Positions 32,881 through 42,079 are shown, numbered from the stretch's first letter. The stretch is 64,000 nt of DNA from Streptomyces ardesiacus (GCF_003112575.1 NZ_BEWC01000008.1:682001-746000), one strand, 5' to 3'. The notes: generated from the sequence alone by a model not told the origin. Made by a program: numbers and translations.

Positions 32881-33573
32881 GTGCCCGCCCTCCTGCCGCC
32901 GCCCCGTACCGGGGACGCCCTCCTGCTGGACCTGGAACACCTGACCCGGGTGGAGGACGGGGAACGGCTGCACGCCCTGCTGTGGCGCGCGGGGCCGGGC
33001 TGGCGGATGGCCAGCAGCGCCGTGCTGGGCGGCGGGCTCGCCGAGCGCGCCTGGGTGCTCAACGCCCAGGTCGCCCACGGCTACCGCCGCACCGACCCCG
33101 AACGGCACCTCGACGGCCTGGCCCGTGCCGCCGGGGTCCGCGGGCCGGGCGTGGGTCTGATGACGGCCGCCGACGTGTCCGCCCACGGCCGCGCGCGGGA
33201 CGGCGGGGCCGAGGCCGTGGCGACGGCCGGCATCTCGGTGCGCGGCTGGGCGGCCGTGCCCGGGGAGGGCGCCACCGGGACGGCACCCCCGGGGACGATC
33301 AACATCGTCGCCGCGCTGCCCGTCGCGCTGAGCGAGGCCGCCCTCGTCAACGCGGTCATGACGGCCACCGAGGCCAAGGTGCAGGCCCTGGTCGAGGCCG
33401 GTCTGGACTGCTCCGGCACCCCCACCGACGCGGTCTGCGTGGCCGCCCGGACCCCGGGCGAGGGCACCGGCGTGCACGCCTTCGCGGGCCCGCGCTCCGA
33501 GTGGGGCGCCCGGCTCGCCCGTGCCGTCCACCGGGCCGTACGCGCGGCGTTGCCCGCCGCCGCACATCCGTGA
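32881..33573 (+). CDS. cbiZ: Adenosylcobinamide amidohydrolase (CbiZ)
   Basis: A 230-residue enzyme that cleaves the aminopropanol side chain of adenosylcobinamide so that scavenged corrinoids can be rebuilt into B12. It matches CbiZ over its whole length; recognisable parts are SSAVLGGGLAERAWVLNAQV near the start, VGLMTAADVSAHG in the middle and PPGTINIVAALPVALSEAAL later, with a conserved Asn and acidic residues. The GTG is preceded by GGGAG. It is alone, with no cobalamin riboswitch recognised upstream and no other B12 gene nearby. Confidence 0.85.
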   Translation: MPALLPPPRTGDALLLDLEHLTRVEDGERLHALLWRAGPGWRMASSAVLGGGLAERAWVLNAQVAHGYRRTDPERHLDGLARAAGVRGPGVGLMTAADVSAHGRARDGGAEAVATAGISVRGWAAVPGEGATGTAPPGTINIVAALPVALSEAALVNAVMTATEAKVQALVEAGLDCSGTPTDAVCVAARTPGEGTGVHAFAGPRSEWGARLARAVHRAVRAALPAAAHP

Positions 33574-33590
33574 GCCGGGGGCTCCGGCAC

Positions 33591-33628
33591 GCACGTGGAG
33601 GCGGCCCGGCCGGGCCGCCCCCACGTGC
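33591..33628. terminator. Bidirectional terminator between cbiZ and snpA
   Basis: Nineteen-base arms directly abutting, GCACGTGG...CCGG and its complement, with one mismatch. It lies between two convergent stops. Confidence 0.75.
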
Positions 33629-33641
33629 GTTCACCGCGGCG

Positions 33642-34322
33642 TCAGCGCTGGGAGGCCTTCTCCAGCGCCTTGTCCAGGGCGGCCTTGAAACCGTTGGCCC
33701 ACAGCTGGTTCACCCGGCTGCGCTCGGCGGAGTTCGGATAGGGGTTGGTGCAGGACGGGCCGGGGCCCCCGCCCGACATCAGTTCGCTGCACGGACCGGA
33801 GTAGTGATCGGGCAGACCGAGCACGTGGCCGGTCTCGTGGGCGGTCACACGCGTCGAGTTGTACTGCTGGTTCTGCTGGTAGTCGAGGAAGATGTAGCCG
33901 CTGCCGTGCCCGTTCGTCGAGGCGTACGAGCCGCGCGGGTCGTTGCCCTCGTAGTACGCGAAGTCCGCGCCCGAACTCGACTCCGCGAGCCGCACGTTGG
34001 ACACCGAGCTGTTCCAGATCTGCGCCGAACTGGCTATCTGGGAGCGGAAGCTGGGGGCGTTGGTGGCGCTGTAGTAGACGGTGACGGCCGCCGCCGACGT
34101 GGGGTTGGCGGCGCGCTTCTCGGCGACGGACTTGATGACCGCCTCGAAGAACGCCCGGTTGGCGGCGGCGTCCTCGCCCGAGCCGGCCGAGGGCTCGTAG
34201 CCGAGCTGCGCGCCGCGGACCGGCTCCTGGGGAGCGGCAGCCGTCGCGGCCGGGCCCGTGAGCACGGCGGCCGTCAGGCCGAGACCCACCGCGGTGGACA
34301 GCAGGGGCAGACTGATGCGCAT
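33642..34322 (-). CDS. snpA: Snapalysin, small secreted zinc protease
   Basis: A 226-residue secreted metalloprotease of family M7, the small neutral protease typical of Streptomyces. Signal peptide about residues 1-30, then a propeptide; the zinc motif is H162-E-x-x-H166-x5-D172, in which the aspartate replaces the usual third His or Glu, the hallmark of snapalysin, and SGPCSELMSGG holds the Met-turn. It is divergent from a LysR gene with a T-N11-A site between, as in the characterised snpA-snpR arrangement, so activation by that regulator is expected. Confidence 0.93.
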   Translation of the reverse strand: MRISLPLLSTAVGLGLTAAVLTGPAATAAAPQEPVRGAQLGYEPSAGSGEDAAANRAFFEAVIKSVAEKRAANPTSAAAVTVYYSATNAPSFRSQIASSAQIWNSSVSNVRLAESSSGADFAYYEGNDPRGSYASTNGHGSGYIFLDYQQNQQYNSTRVTAHETGHVLGLPDHYSGPCSELMSGGGPGPSCTNPYPNSAERSRVNQLWANGFKAALDKALEKASQR

Positions 34323-34410
34323 CGATGACTCCTTGAGTGGGGGAGTGGGGAGAAGTCGTCACCGGTGAGTGTGGGGCGCCCACGAGCCCGCTGTGATGAT
34401 GGCAACAGGC

Positions 34411-34427
34411 GATAGGGCCGGGCTATC
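34411..34427. promoter_or_regulatory. LysR T-N11-A site in the snpA-lysR gap
   Basis: GATAG-N7-CTATC, a perfect dyad in which T34413 and A34425 give the canonical T-N11-A spacing. It lies about 90 bases upstream of snpA and 110 upstream of the LysR gene. Confidence 0.75.
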
Positions 34428-34536
34428 ACCACCGTCCGGCCACCCGTCGCGGCTTTGAGCGGAGTGCAGAACTCGCCCTGATCCGCCGCCTTTTGTTCAC
34501 CTGGCGCAACCAACTGTTCCGCCTTACGCTCCCTGC

Positions 34537-35523
34537 ATGGAGCTCGAGGTGAGGCACCTACGCGCGCTGTGCGCCATCGCCGACGCCGGCAGCCTGCACC
34601 GGGCGGCACGCCAACTGGGCGTCGCGCAGCCCACGTTGAGCACCCAGTTGGCGCGCATCGAACAGGCCCTGGGCGGCCCGCTGTTCGTCCGGGAACGCAC
34701 CGGCTGCCGCCCCACCCCGCTCGGCCGCACCGTGCTCGGCCGTGCCCGCCCGCTGCTGGCCGACATGAGCACCCTGGTCCGCGAGGCCCGCGCCGCCGCG
34801 GCCGGCGGCGACAGCAGGCTGCGGGTCGGCTCCACCGCCAGCCGCGCCCTGGCCGGCTGGCTGCGCCGGCTCAGACGGCCGGGCCTGGAGCCCACCCTGC
34901 AGATGGACGTCTCCGCCAACGCGCTGCTGCGCCGGGTCACCGAGGGCCAGCTCGACGTCGCCTTCGTGCACGAGGTGGAGGGCAGTGCCCTGCACATCCC
35001 CGAGGGCCTGCGGGTGCGGGTCCTCGTCGAGCGCGAACCGCAGTTCGTCATGCTGCCCGCCGACCACCCCGCGGCCGCCCGTCCCGTCGTCCGCCTCGCC
35101 GACCTCGCCGAGGACCGGTGGATGGTCGACCCCACCGTCGACGGCGAATGGGACGGCGTGCACCGCATGCTGCGTGCCGTCGGCCTCAACCCCCGGGTGC
35201 TGCACGGCGACTACCACACCGCCGCCTCCCTCGTCGCCACCGGCGAGGTCGTCACCGTCTGCCAGCCCAGCTCCCAGTCCCGCCCCGACATGGCGGTACG
35301 GCGCCTGTTCGGCGACCCCCTCGGCGTACGCCTGCTGCTGGCGGCCCGCACCCGAGCCGAGCTGGACGCCGTCTTCCCGGCGCTGGAGGACGCGTACTGG
35401 GAGGTCGCCCGGCAGTCCACCGCGTACCGGGAGTGGCTGGAGGGCGGCGGCGTCCGGACGCTGCCCCGCTGCCCGGCGGCCGCGAAGGGAGGCGGCCGGG
35501 TGGAGTTCGTGCGGGCCCGCTGA
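34537..35523 (+). CDS. LysR-family activator of the protease gene (SnpR-like)
   Basis: A 328-residue LysR regulator: winged HTH LHRAARQLGVAQPTLSTQLA (residues 21-40) and a complete effector domain. Divergent from snapalysin, it resembles the small neutral protease regulatory protein SnpR/MprR of other streptomycetes, which activates snpA transcription. The start ATG is preceded by a poorly conserved ribosome site. Autorepression through the shared T-N11-A site is expected but not shown. Confidence 0.88.
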   Translation: MELEVRHLRALCAIADAGSLHRAARQLGVAQPTLSTQLARIEQALGGPLFVRERTGCRPTPLGRTVLGRARPLLADMSTLVREARAAAAGGDSRLRVGSTASRALAGWLRRLRRPGLEPTLQMDVSANALLRRVTEGQLDVAFVHEVEGSALHIPEGLRVRVLVEREPQFVMLPADHPAAARPVVRLADLAEDRWMVDPTVDGEWDGVHRMLRAVGLNPRVLHGDYHTAASLVATGEVVTVCQPSSQSRPDMAVRRLFGDPLGVRLLLAARTRAELDAVFPALEDAYWEVARQSTAYREWLEGGGVRTLPRCPAAAKGGGRVEFVRAR

Positions 35524-35616
35524 GGGGGCCGCCGGCCGCGCCGCATGCTCCATCAACCGGGTGATTGTCGTACTGGGTCGGTGTGTCTGCGTGACGATGC
35601 GGTTACGGACAGCATC

Positions 35617-36378
35617 ATGAGCTCTGCACGACGACTCCCCCCGTTGCGTTCGCTTGCCGTGATCGGCGCGCTGGGCACCTCCGCGCTGCTGCTGACGGCC
35701 TGCACGAACGCCGATACGAACCGTTCCAGCGTCGCGGAGGCGGCCCCGACCGGGTCCCCGACCGCCACCGAATCGATGTCCAAGTCCCCCTCCGGCTCCG
35801 CGACGGCCTCGATGAGCGAGGACAAGACCAAGCGCAAGGACCTCGTCTCCGCGACGAAGGTCGCCTGGGACAAGGCGGCCGACACCGCCGTCAAGGAGGT
35901 CCCCGGCGGCAAGCTCGTGGAGATCGAACTCAAGCGCACGGACGCCGACGCCACCGCGTCGCCGACCGGCTCGCCGACCGGTACGGCGAGCCCCGGCATG
36001 CCGAACCCGGCCCCCAGCGCGGGCACCCCGGAGTGGGAGGCCAAGGTCGCCCAGTCCGACGGCACCCTGCACCGCATCGACATCGACGCGGTGAACGGCA
36101 AGGTCTTCCGCACCATGGTCGACCCGGACCAGGACCCCGACGACAAGACCCAGATCACCGACTGGCTGGGCAAGGCCAAGCAGACCCCGCAGCAGGCGGT
36201 CAAGGCGGCCACCGACAAGACCAAGGGCACGGTCACCAAGGTCGAACTCGACGAGAACGACAGCCAGCAGGTCGTGTGGGACGTCGACGTGGTCGACAAG
36301 AGCAACTGGGACAAGACCACCGTCGTCGTCGACGCTGCCAACGGCAAGGTCCTCGGCCAGGACGTCGACAAGGACTGA
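35617..36378 (+). CDS. PepSY-domain lipoprotein
   Basis: A 253-residue lipoprotein: signal peptide ending LLLTAC, a low-complexity Ser/Thr/Pro linker, then two PepSY-like repeats (KLVEIELKRTDAD... WEAKVAQSDGTLHRIDIDAVNGKV and TVTKVELDENDSQQVVWDVDV with NWDKTTVVVDAANGKVLG). PepSY domains are thought to inhibit or scaffold secreted proteases. It follows a LysR/snapalysin pair, so a link with extracellular proteolysis is suggestive only. The chosen ATG gives a normal lipoprotein signal; longer readings have no better start. Confidence 0.78.
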   Translation: MSSARRLPPLRSLAVIGALGTSALLLTACTNADTNRSSVAEAAPTGSPTATESMSKSPSGSATASMSEDKTKRKDLVSATKVAWDKAADTAVKEVPGGKLVEIELKRTDADATASPTGSPTGTASPGMPNPAPSAGTPEWEAKVAQSDGTLHRIDIDAVNGKVFRTMVDPDQDPDDKTQITDWLGKAKQTPQQAVKAATDKTKGTVTKVELDENDSQQVVWDVDVVDKSNWDKTTVVVDAANGKVLGQDVDKD

Positions 36379-36399
36379 GACACCCACCCCCGGACGGCG

Positions 36400-36435
36400 A
36401 CGGGAGCAGCGGGCCGGGCGGCCCACTGCTCCCGT
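36400..36435. terminator. Bidirectional hairpin between the lipoprotein and the aromatic transporter
   Basis: Sixteen-base arms, ACGGGAGCAGCGGGCC and its complement with one mismatch, four-base loop, between convergent stops. Confidence 0.7.
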
Positions 36436-36460
36436 TCCTCATGCCGTCAGGTTCTCGCCC

Positions 36461-37723
36461 TCACCCGGCCGGTGCGGCGGACGCCGCCGCCTCGGCCGGC
36501 TCGCCCCCACCGCCGCGCGGCAGCGTCAGCACGGCCAGGAAACCGAGGACCGCGACCGCCGCGAAGAAGTAGAAGCCCCACGGGTGACCGACCCCCGAGG
36601 CGACCAGCGCGCCGGTGATCGACGGGCCGACGATCGAGCCGATCCGGCCGATCCCGGACGCCGAGCCGAGCGCGGTGCCGCGCACCGACGCCGGGTAGAA
36701 GTGCGTCACGTAGGCGTAGACGAGCACCATGGCGGAGAAGACGAACACGCCGGTGAAGAAGACGACCACGTTGAGCAGCAGGTCGCTGTGCATCTTGATG
36801 CTCAGACACCCCAGCATGAGCACCGAGACCGCGAACCAGACCATCGTGGTGCCCTTGATGCCCCGCCGGTCGGCGACGTACCCGCCGAGGACCAAGCCGA
36901 CGACACCGCCGATGTTGAGCACGAGGAGCTGGGTCACGGCCGTCGGCACGGGGTAGCCGGCGTCGTTCATCAGCTTCGGCAGCCACGTGTTGAGGCCGTA
37001 GACCAGCAGCAGACCCATGAACGAGGCGACCCAGATGCCGATGCCCGCGCGCAGGTAGGCCGGCTTGAGCAGCTCGGTGAACGGCACCCGCTGCGCCCCG
37101 TCCTGCCGGGCCCGCACGAAGGCCTCGGACTCCGGCAGCTTGAACCACTGGATCGCGGCGATCACGAGGCCGACGACGCCGAGCAGGTAGAAGAGGATCT
37201 CCCAGTTGTCGGTGACCTGCAGGGCCAGCAGCGAGGTGATCACCGCACCGGTGTGGTAGCCGGTCATCGTCAGGGTGCTGGCCCGCGCCCGGCGGCTGGC
37301 GGGCATGTGCTCGGCCATCATCGTCAGCGAGACCGGCATGCAGGCGCCCAGACCCAGACCGGCCAGGAGACGCAGCGCGGCGAACATCGCGACGGAGTTC
37401 GCCAGCGGCACGACGATGGTCAGGACCGAGAAGAGCACGACCGAGCCGATGAGCAGGCGCCGCCGGCCCAGCCGGTCGGCCAGCGGGCCGACGCAGACCG
37501 CGCCGATGGCCACGCCCACGAGCGAGAGCGTCGCGATGGTGGTCGCGTCGCCGGCGGTCATGCCGAGGTGGTGGGTCTTGAGCAGGGTGGGGATGATGGC
37601 GCCGAGGACGACGAGGTCGTAGCCCTCGAGCAGGACGGTGATCCAGCACAGGATCACCGTCCAGGTGCCGCCGACGGCGCGGCCCGTCTGCGCGGGCGCG
37701 CCGGACGTGGTGGTGGAAGCCAT
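36461..37723 (-). CDS. MFS aromatic acid:H+ symporter (BenK/PcaK-like)
   Basis: A 420-residue twelve-helix importer of the aromatic acid symporter family. DLVVLGAIIPTLL in helix 1 keeps the acidic residue that family members need, and GPLADRLGRRR is the loop 2-3 motif; ADRRGIKGT is its second-half counterpart. GGGGGAGAG precedes the ATG. It is last in the order mdlC, aldehyde dehydrogenase, transporter, so it likely brings benzoate, benzoylformate or mandelate into the cell. Specificity is inferred from context. Confidence 0.85.
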   Translation of the reverse strand: MASTTTSGAPAQTGRAVGGTWTVILCWITVLLEGYDLVVLGAIIPTLLKTHHLGMTAGDATTIATLSLVGVAIGAVCVGPLADRLGRRRLLIGSVVLFSVLTIVVPLANSVAMFAALRLLAGLGLGACMPVSLTMMAEHMPASRRARASTLTMTGYHTGAVITSLLALQVTDNWEILFYLLGVVGLVIAAIQWFKLPESEAFVRARQDGAQRVPFTELLKPAYLRAGIGIWVASFMGLLLVYGLNTWLPKLMNDAGYPVPTAVTQLLVLNIGGVVGLVLGGYVADRRGIKGTTMVWFAVSVLMLGCLSIKMHSDLLLNVVVFFTGVFVFSAMVLVYAYVTHFYPASVRGTALGSASGIGRIGSIVGPSITGALVASGVGHPWGFYFFAAVAVLGFLAVLTLPRGGGGEPAEAAASAAPAG

Positions 37724-37815
37724 GATGACTCTCCCCCCGGGGGACGGTGTGAGTGAGCGGAGCCGGACGACCGGCCGGGGCGGCCGGGTGGGACCGGTGC
37801 GGGTGACCGGAGGGA

Positions 37816-39270
37816 TCAGAACGGGTAGTCGGCGATGTCCGGGCGGACCGTGAGCCACTGGGTCTCGGTGAACGCCTCGACGTTGGCCGCGGCACCGCCG
37901 AACCGGGAGCCGGTGCCGGAGGCCTTGACCCCGCCGAAGGGGGCGTTGGGCTCGTCGCTCACCGTCTGCTCGTTGATGTGCACCTTGCCGGAGTCGATCC
38001 GGTCGGCGAGCTTCATCGCCGTGCCGACGTCGCCGAGGATGCCGACCGACAGCCCGTACTCGCAGTCGTTGACGATCCGCGCGGCCTCCTCCGTCGTGGA
38101 GAAGGAGAGGACGGGCGCGACCGGGCCGAATATCTCCTCGCGCCAGGCCGGCATGTCCGGCGTGACACCGGTCAGCACGGTGGCCCGGTAGCAGGCGCCG
38201 TCGGTCTCGCCGCCCGCGGCGACCTTGGCGCCCGCCGCGACACTGTCGGTGACGATGCCGTGCACCCGCTCCAGTTGCCGGCGGTCGATGATCGGTCCCA
38301 GCGCCACGTCCTCGCGGGCCGGGTCGCCGACCGGCAGCGCCTCGGCCTTCGCGGCGAGCGCGGCGGTGTACTCCTCCACCAGCGACTCGTGCACGATGTG
38401 CCGGCCCGTCGTCATGCAGATCTGCCCCTGGTGCAGGTACGAGCCGAACGCGCCCGCCGAGGCCGCCTTCGACACGTCCGCGCCCGGCAGCACGACCAGC
38501 GCGTTGTTGCCGCCCAGCTCCAGGTGCGCCCGCTTCAGCAGCCGCCCGGCCTGCTCGCCGATGGCCCGCCCGACCGGCGTGGAACCGGTGAACGAGATCA
38601 CCCGCACCTCGGGCGCCTCCACGACCGCCCGGCCCACCGACCCGTCGCCCGGCAGCAGGTGCAGGACGCCGGCGGGGAGACCGGCCTCCTCGAAGATCCG
38701 GGCGATCACCACGCCGCCGCTCACCGCGGTGCGCGGGTCCGGCTTGAGCAGCACCGCGTTGCCGAGCGCGAGCGCGGGGGCCACGGACCGCAGGGCGAGG
38801 ATGAGCGGGAAGTTGAAGGGCGCGATGACGCTGACGACACCGGCGGGACGGCGCCGGGCGAGCGACCAGCGGGCCTCCTCCGAGGTGAGCACCTCGCCCT
38901 GGGGGTGGGTCGGCAGCCCGGCACACTCGAAGCACTCGCCGATCGCCAGCCCCGCCTCGAAGCCCGCCTTGGACCGCACCGAGCCGGCCTCGCGCACCAG
39001 CCAGTCCTCGATCTCGGCGGCGTGCTCGGTGAACAGCTCACCCGCGCGCCGCAGCACGGCGGCCCGCCGCTGCGGCGAGGTCGCCGCCCACGCGCGCTGG
39101 GCCTCGGCCGCCCGGGCGGCGGCGCGGTTCACGTCCTCGGGCGTGGCCAGGCCCACCGTGCCGAGCCGGTCGCCGGTGGCGGGCTCGGTCACGGGCTGCT
39201 CGGCGGGGGAGTCCTGCCAGCCGTCGCTGTGGAACTTCCCGCCCCAGACGGCGCTGTCCAGGAGTGTCAT
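37816..39270 (-). CDS. Benzaldehyde dehydrogenase-type aldehyde dehydrogenase
   Basis: A 484-residue NAD(P)-dependent aldehyde dehydrogenase, close to benzaldehyde and vanillin dehydrogenases (XylC, Vdh). The cofactor site is PFNFPLI with ISFTGSTPVGRAIG; the general base is the Glu in LELGGNN and the nucleophile the Cys in QGQICMTTGRH; EEIFGPVAPVL is the C-terminal signature. GAGGGAAG precedes the ATG. It stands 107 bases after mdlC, whose product benzaldehyde it would oxidise to benzoate. Confidence 0.87.
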   Translation of the reverse strand: MTLLDSAVWGGKFHSDGWQDSPAEQPVTEPATGDRLGTVGLATPEDVNRAAARAAEAQRAWAATSPQRRAAVLRRAGELFTEHAAEIEDWLVREAGSVRSKAGFEAGLAIGECFECAGLPTHPQGEVLTSEEARWSLARRRPAGVVSVIAPFNFPLILALRSVAPALALGNAVLLKPDPRTAVSGGVVIARIFEEAGLPAGVLHLLPGDGSVGRAVVEAPEVRVISFTGSTPVGRAIGEQAGRLLKRAHLELGGNNALVVLPGADVSKAASAGAFGSYLHQGQICMTTGRHIVHESLVEEYTAALAAKAEALPVGDPAREDVALGPIIDRRQLERVHGIVTDSVAAGAKVAAGGETDGACYRATVLTGVTPDMPAWREEIFGPVAPVLSFSTTEEAARIVNDCEYGLSVGILGDVGTAMKLADRIDSGKVHINEQTVSDEPNAPFGGVKASGTGSRFGGAAANVEAFTETQWLTVRPDIADYPF

Positions 39271-39377
39271 CGTCTTCCCTCTCGTCGGGATCTTCGGTCG
39301 GGGTCGTCGGTCAAGGTCGTCGGTGGGGGTCGTCGGTCGGGTCGCGTGCTGTGGTCCTCGCCCGGATGCGAGCGGGT

Positions 39378-40958
39378 TCAGGAGGGCGTGGTGAGGGTCG
39401 TGTCCACCTGGATCAGCCGGGGCCCCTCCGGCCGCTCGGCGAGCGCGGCGCGCAGCTCCGCCACTCCGCCGACGTGCTGGGCGCGGACGCCGTAGCCCTC
39501 CGCGATGCGGGTGAAGTCCAGACCCGGGATGTCGAGGCCGGGCGCGTCCGGCACCCCGAGCAGTCCGCCGAACCAGCGCAGCGCCCCGTACGTGCCGTTG
39601 CGCAGCAGGACGACGGTCAGCGGAACCCGGTGCTGCGCGGCCGTCCACAGGGCGGTGATGCCGTAGTTGGCCGAACCGTCCCCGATCACGCCGGCCACCG
39701 GGCGGCCGGGCTGGGCCATCGCGACGCCGACCGCGCCGGGCAGGCCGAAACCGAGCCCGCCGGCCGCCGGGAAGTAGTAGGACCCCTGGCGGCGCAGGTC
39801 CATCTGGCGCCACCACGCGGCATTGGTCGAGGTCGACTCGACGACGTACGCGGTGTCCCCGGGCATCTCGTCGCGCAGCGCGGCGAAGACCTGCTCGGGG
39901 TGGAGCCCCGGCCCTTCGGCGGTCGGCGGCTCGGGCGCGGGACGGTAGGGACCTCGGGGCGTACCGGCCGCGTCGAGCGATTCCAGGAGTACGTCGATGA
40001 CGGCACCCGGGTCCGCGACCAGCGCCTCGCCCATCGGCGCCCGCGCGGCGGCGGAGGCGTCCTCGGTCACCTGGATCAGCCGGGTGCCCTCGGGCAGGTA
40101 CCGGCCGGGCAGATGCTCGTGGTACCGGAAGACCGGCGCGCCGAGCACGAGGACCAGGTCGTGGCCCTCGAAGGCCTCGGAGACCGGCGCGATCCCGGCG
40201 GGCAGCACCCCCCGGAACTGCGGGTGCCGGTTGGGGAACGGCAGCCGGAACTGCGAGGGGGCCGCCCACACCGGTCCGCCCAGCCGCTCGGCCAGCCGCA
40301 CGGCGTCGTCGAAGCGGCCGGCGGAGTCGATGTCGCCGCCGAGCACCAGCGCGGGCCGCTCGGCCGCGGCGACCCGCTCCACGAGCCACCGGCACTGCTC
40401 CGCGCCGGGCGCCGAGGCGCGCAGCACCTGCCGGTCGAGCACGGCGAGTGCGTTGCCGTCGACCTCGGCCGACCAGTCGTCGTACGGCACCGACAGATAC
40501 GTCGGCCGGCGCTGGAGCCGCGCCTCGAAGACGGCCTGGGCGAGCGCGCGCGGCACGTCCCCGGCGCACGCCGGCTCCGCCGCCCAGCCGACCAGCGGCT
40601 TCATCAGGGCGGGGGCGTCGACGCTGGCCAGGTTGGCCTCGGGGCCGATGGCGGGCCGCACCTGCTGTCCGGCGACCACGACGAGCGGCGTGCGGGAGGC
40701 GACGGCGTTGGTCAGGGCGCCCATCGCGTTGCCGGAACCCGAGGCGGCGTGCAGGTTGACCAGCACCGGGCGGCCGGTGGCCTGCGCGTACCCGTCGGCC
40801 ATGCCGACGACGGCGCCCTCGTGCAGACCGAGGACGTAGCGGAAACCGTCGGGCAGTTCGGCGAGGAAGGGCAGCTCGTTGGAGCCCGGGTTGCCGAAGA
40901 CGGTGGTGAGCCCCTGGCGCTCCAGGAAATCGTGGGAGACACGACGCACGGATGGCAC
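39378..40958 (-). CDS. mdlC: Benzoylformate decarboxylase
   Basis: A 526-residue ThDP enzyme that decarboxylates benzoylformate to benzaldehyde in the mandelate pathway. The N-terminal domain has VFGNPGSNELPFLAELPD with the active-site Ser and Glu47-type catalytic glutamate, and LHEGAVVGMADGYA; the ThDP-Mg motif is GDGSANYGITALWTAAQ. It clearly matches benzoylformate decarboxylase rather than acetolactate synthase. The GTG has AAAGGAA five bases upstream, which removes 38 residues of a longer reading. Divergent from a LysR gene; no mandelate dehydrogenase is seen in the window. Confidence 0.87.
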   Translation of the reverse strand: MPSVRRVSHDFLERQGLTTVFGNPGSNELPFLAELPDGFRYVLGLHEGAVVGMADGYAQATGRPVLVNLHAASGSGNAMGALTNAVASRTPLVVVAGQQVRPAIGPEANLASVDAPALMKPLVGWAAEPACAGDVPRALAQAVFEARLQRRPTYLSVPYDDWSAEVDGNALAVLDRQVLRASAPGAEQCRWLVERVAAAERPALVLGGDIDSAGRFDDAVRLAERLGGPVWAAPSQFRLPFPNRHPQFRGVLPAGIAPVSEAFEGHDLVLVLGAPVFRYHEHLPGRYLPEGTRLIQVTEDASAAARAPMGEALVADPGAVIDVLLESLDAAGTPRGPYRPAPEPPTAEGPGLHPEQVFAALRDEMPGDTAYVVESTSTNAAWWRQMDLRRQGSYYFPAAGGLGFGLPGAVGVAMAQPGRPVAGVIGDGSANYGITALWTAAQHRVPLTVVLLRNGTYGALRWFGGLLGVPDAPGLDIPGLDFTRIAEGYGVRAQHVGGVAELRAALAERPEGPRLIQVDTTLTTPS

Positions 40959-41001
40959 GGACGTTCCTTTCGCAGTGACGCGGCACACGCTAGGCACCCC
41001 A

Positions 41002-41061
41002 CGACATGGGCACCAATAGATGTTTCGCCATCCCGATATAGAGTCAATCGATATGGGCACC
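41002..41061. repeat. Direct repeat CGAYATGGGCACC flanking the mdlC-lysR gap
   Basis: The 13-mer occurs at 41002-41014 and 41049-41061 with one difference. The second copy spans the LysR start codon. Between them lies an AT-rich tract with ATAGAT and ATATAGAG half-sites that may be the regulator's binding region. Confidence 0.4.
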
Positions 41062-41991
41062 TTCGATCTCAACCTGGCCCGCGTCTTCGTGCTGCTCTAC
41101 GAGACCGGCAGCGTCACGGCCACCGCGGAGACGCTCCACGTCACGCAGCCCACGGTCAGCTACAGCCTGGGCAAGCTGCGCCGCCACTTCGACGACGAGC
41201 TGTTCCGCCGCAACGGACGCGGACTGACCCCCACCGCCGGCGCCCGGCGGCTGTACCTGCCCCTGCAGCGCGCGCTGGCGGAGATCGACGGGACGGTCCG
41301 CCAGGGCGACGTGTTCGACGCCGGGAGCATGTCGGGCCGCTTCACCATCGCCCTGTCCGACCTCGGCGAGGCGACACTGCTGCCCAGGCTCGTGGCGGCG
41401 GCACGCGAGCGGGCGCCCGGGGTGTCGTTCACCGTCCGCCCCTTCGACGTGGACGACGCCGAGGGCCAGTTGCGACGCGGCGACCTGGACGCCTTCGTGG
41501 CCACCCCGGTGATCACCTCGCACCTGACCGTGCGCATCCCGCTCTTCCGCGAGCGCTACGTCCTGATGGTCGCCGCGGACCATCCGCGCGTGCGGGGCGA
41601 CGCGGTCACGGCGGCCGGCCTCGCGGCGGAGCACCACGCCACGGTGTTCGGCCCGAGCGGACACGTCACGCCCCGGGCACTGCTGGGCGCCCACGGCCTG
41701 CTGGAGCGGGTCGCCGTGGACGCCACCCGCTTCTCGATGCTGCCCTACCTGCTGGAACAGACCGACCTGGTGGCCATCGTCCCCGAGTACGTCGGCGAGG
41801 TCTTCACCGCCTCCCACCGGGTGCGCCTGGTGCGGCTGCCCTTCGAGACGGAGCCCATCGAGATCGCCCTGTACGCACGGCACGAATCCTCGCGCAGCCC
41901 GGCCCAGCGCTGGCTCGTGCAGTTCATGGCCGAGGTCCTGGGCGAGCAGGTGAGCGCGGCCCAGCTCCCCCCGACCGCGGCGGCGACCTGA
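41053..41991 (+). CDS. LysR-family regulator of the benzoylformate module
   Basis: A 312-residue LysR protein: HTH GSVTATAETLHVTQPTVSYS (residues 20-39) and a complete PBP-like effector domain, overall like the PcaQ/NodD branch. Divergent from mdlC with a 94-base gap, it should activate the operon in response to an aromatic acid. The ATG is the start with a usable upstream region, although its ribosome site is weak; a longer reading begins inside the promoter region. Confidence 0.87.
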   Translation: MGTFDLNLARVFVLLYETGSVTATAETLHVTQPTVSYSLGKLRRHFDDELFRRNGRGLTPTAGARRLYLPLQRALAEIDGTVRQGDVFDAGSMSGRFTIALSDLGEATLLPRLVAAARERAPGVSFTVRPFDVDDAEGQLRRGDLDAFVATPVITSHLTVRIPLFRERYVLMVAADHPRVRGDAVTAAGLAAEHHATVFGPSGHVTPRALLGAHGLLERVAVDATRFSMLPYLLEQTDLVAIVPEYVGEVFTASHRVRLVRLPFETEPIEIALYARHESSRSPAQRWLVQFMAEVLGEQVSAAQLPPTAAAT

Positions 41992-42079
41992 CCGTCACGG
42001 GCCTTCGCCGCGGCGGGAGTTGTGCACCTCGTGCGGGACGACCGCGTTTGCGGGCGCGGTGCCGGGCAAGGCGGTGTCC

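Noticed and set aside
29971..33624. A 1217-residue minus-strand frame
   Set aside because: Only its last 147 residues are real (the cupin); the rest is antisense to nsrR, hmpA and cbiZ.
37816..40986. A 1056-residue frame joining the aldehyde dehydrogenase with upstream sequence
   Set aside because: The ATG at 39270 has a good ribosome site and begins a full-length dehydrogenase; the upstream part is an out-of-frame reading of mdlC.
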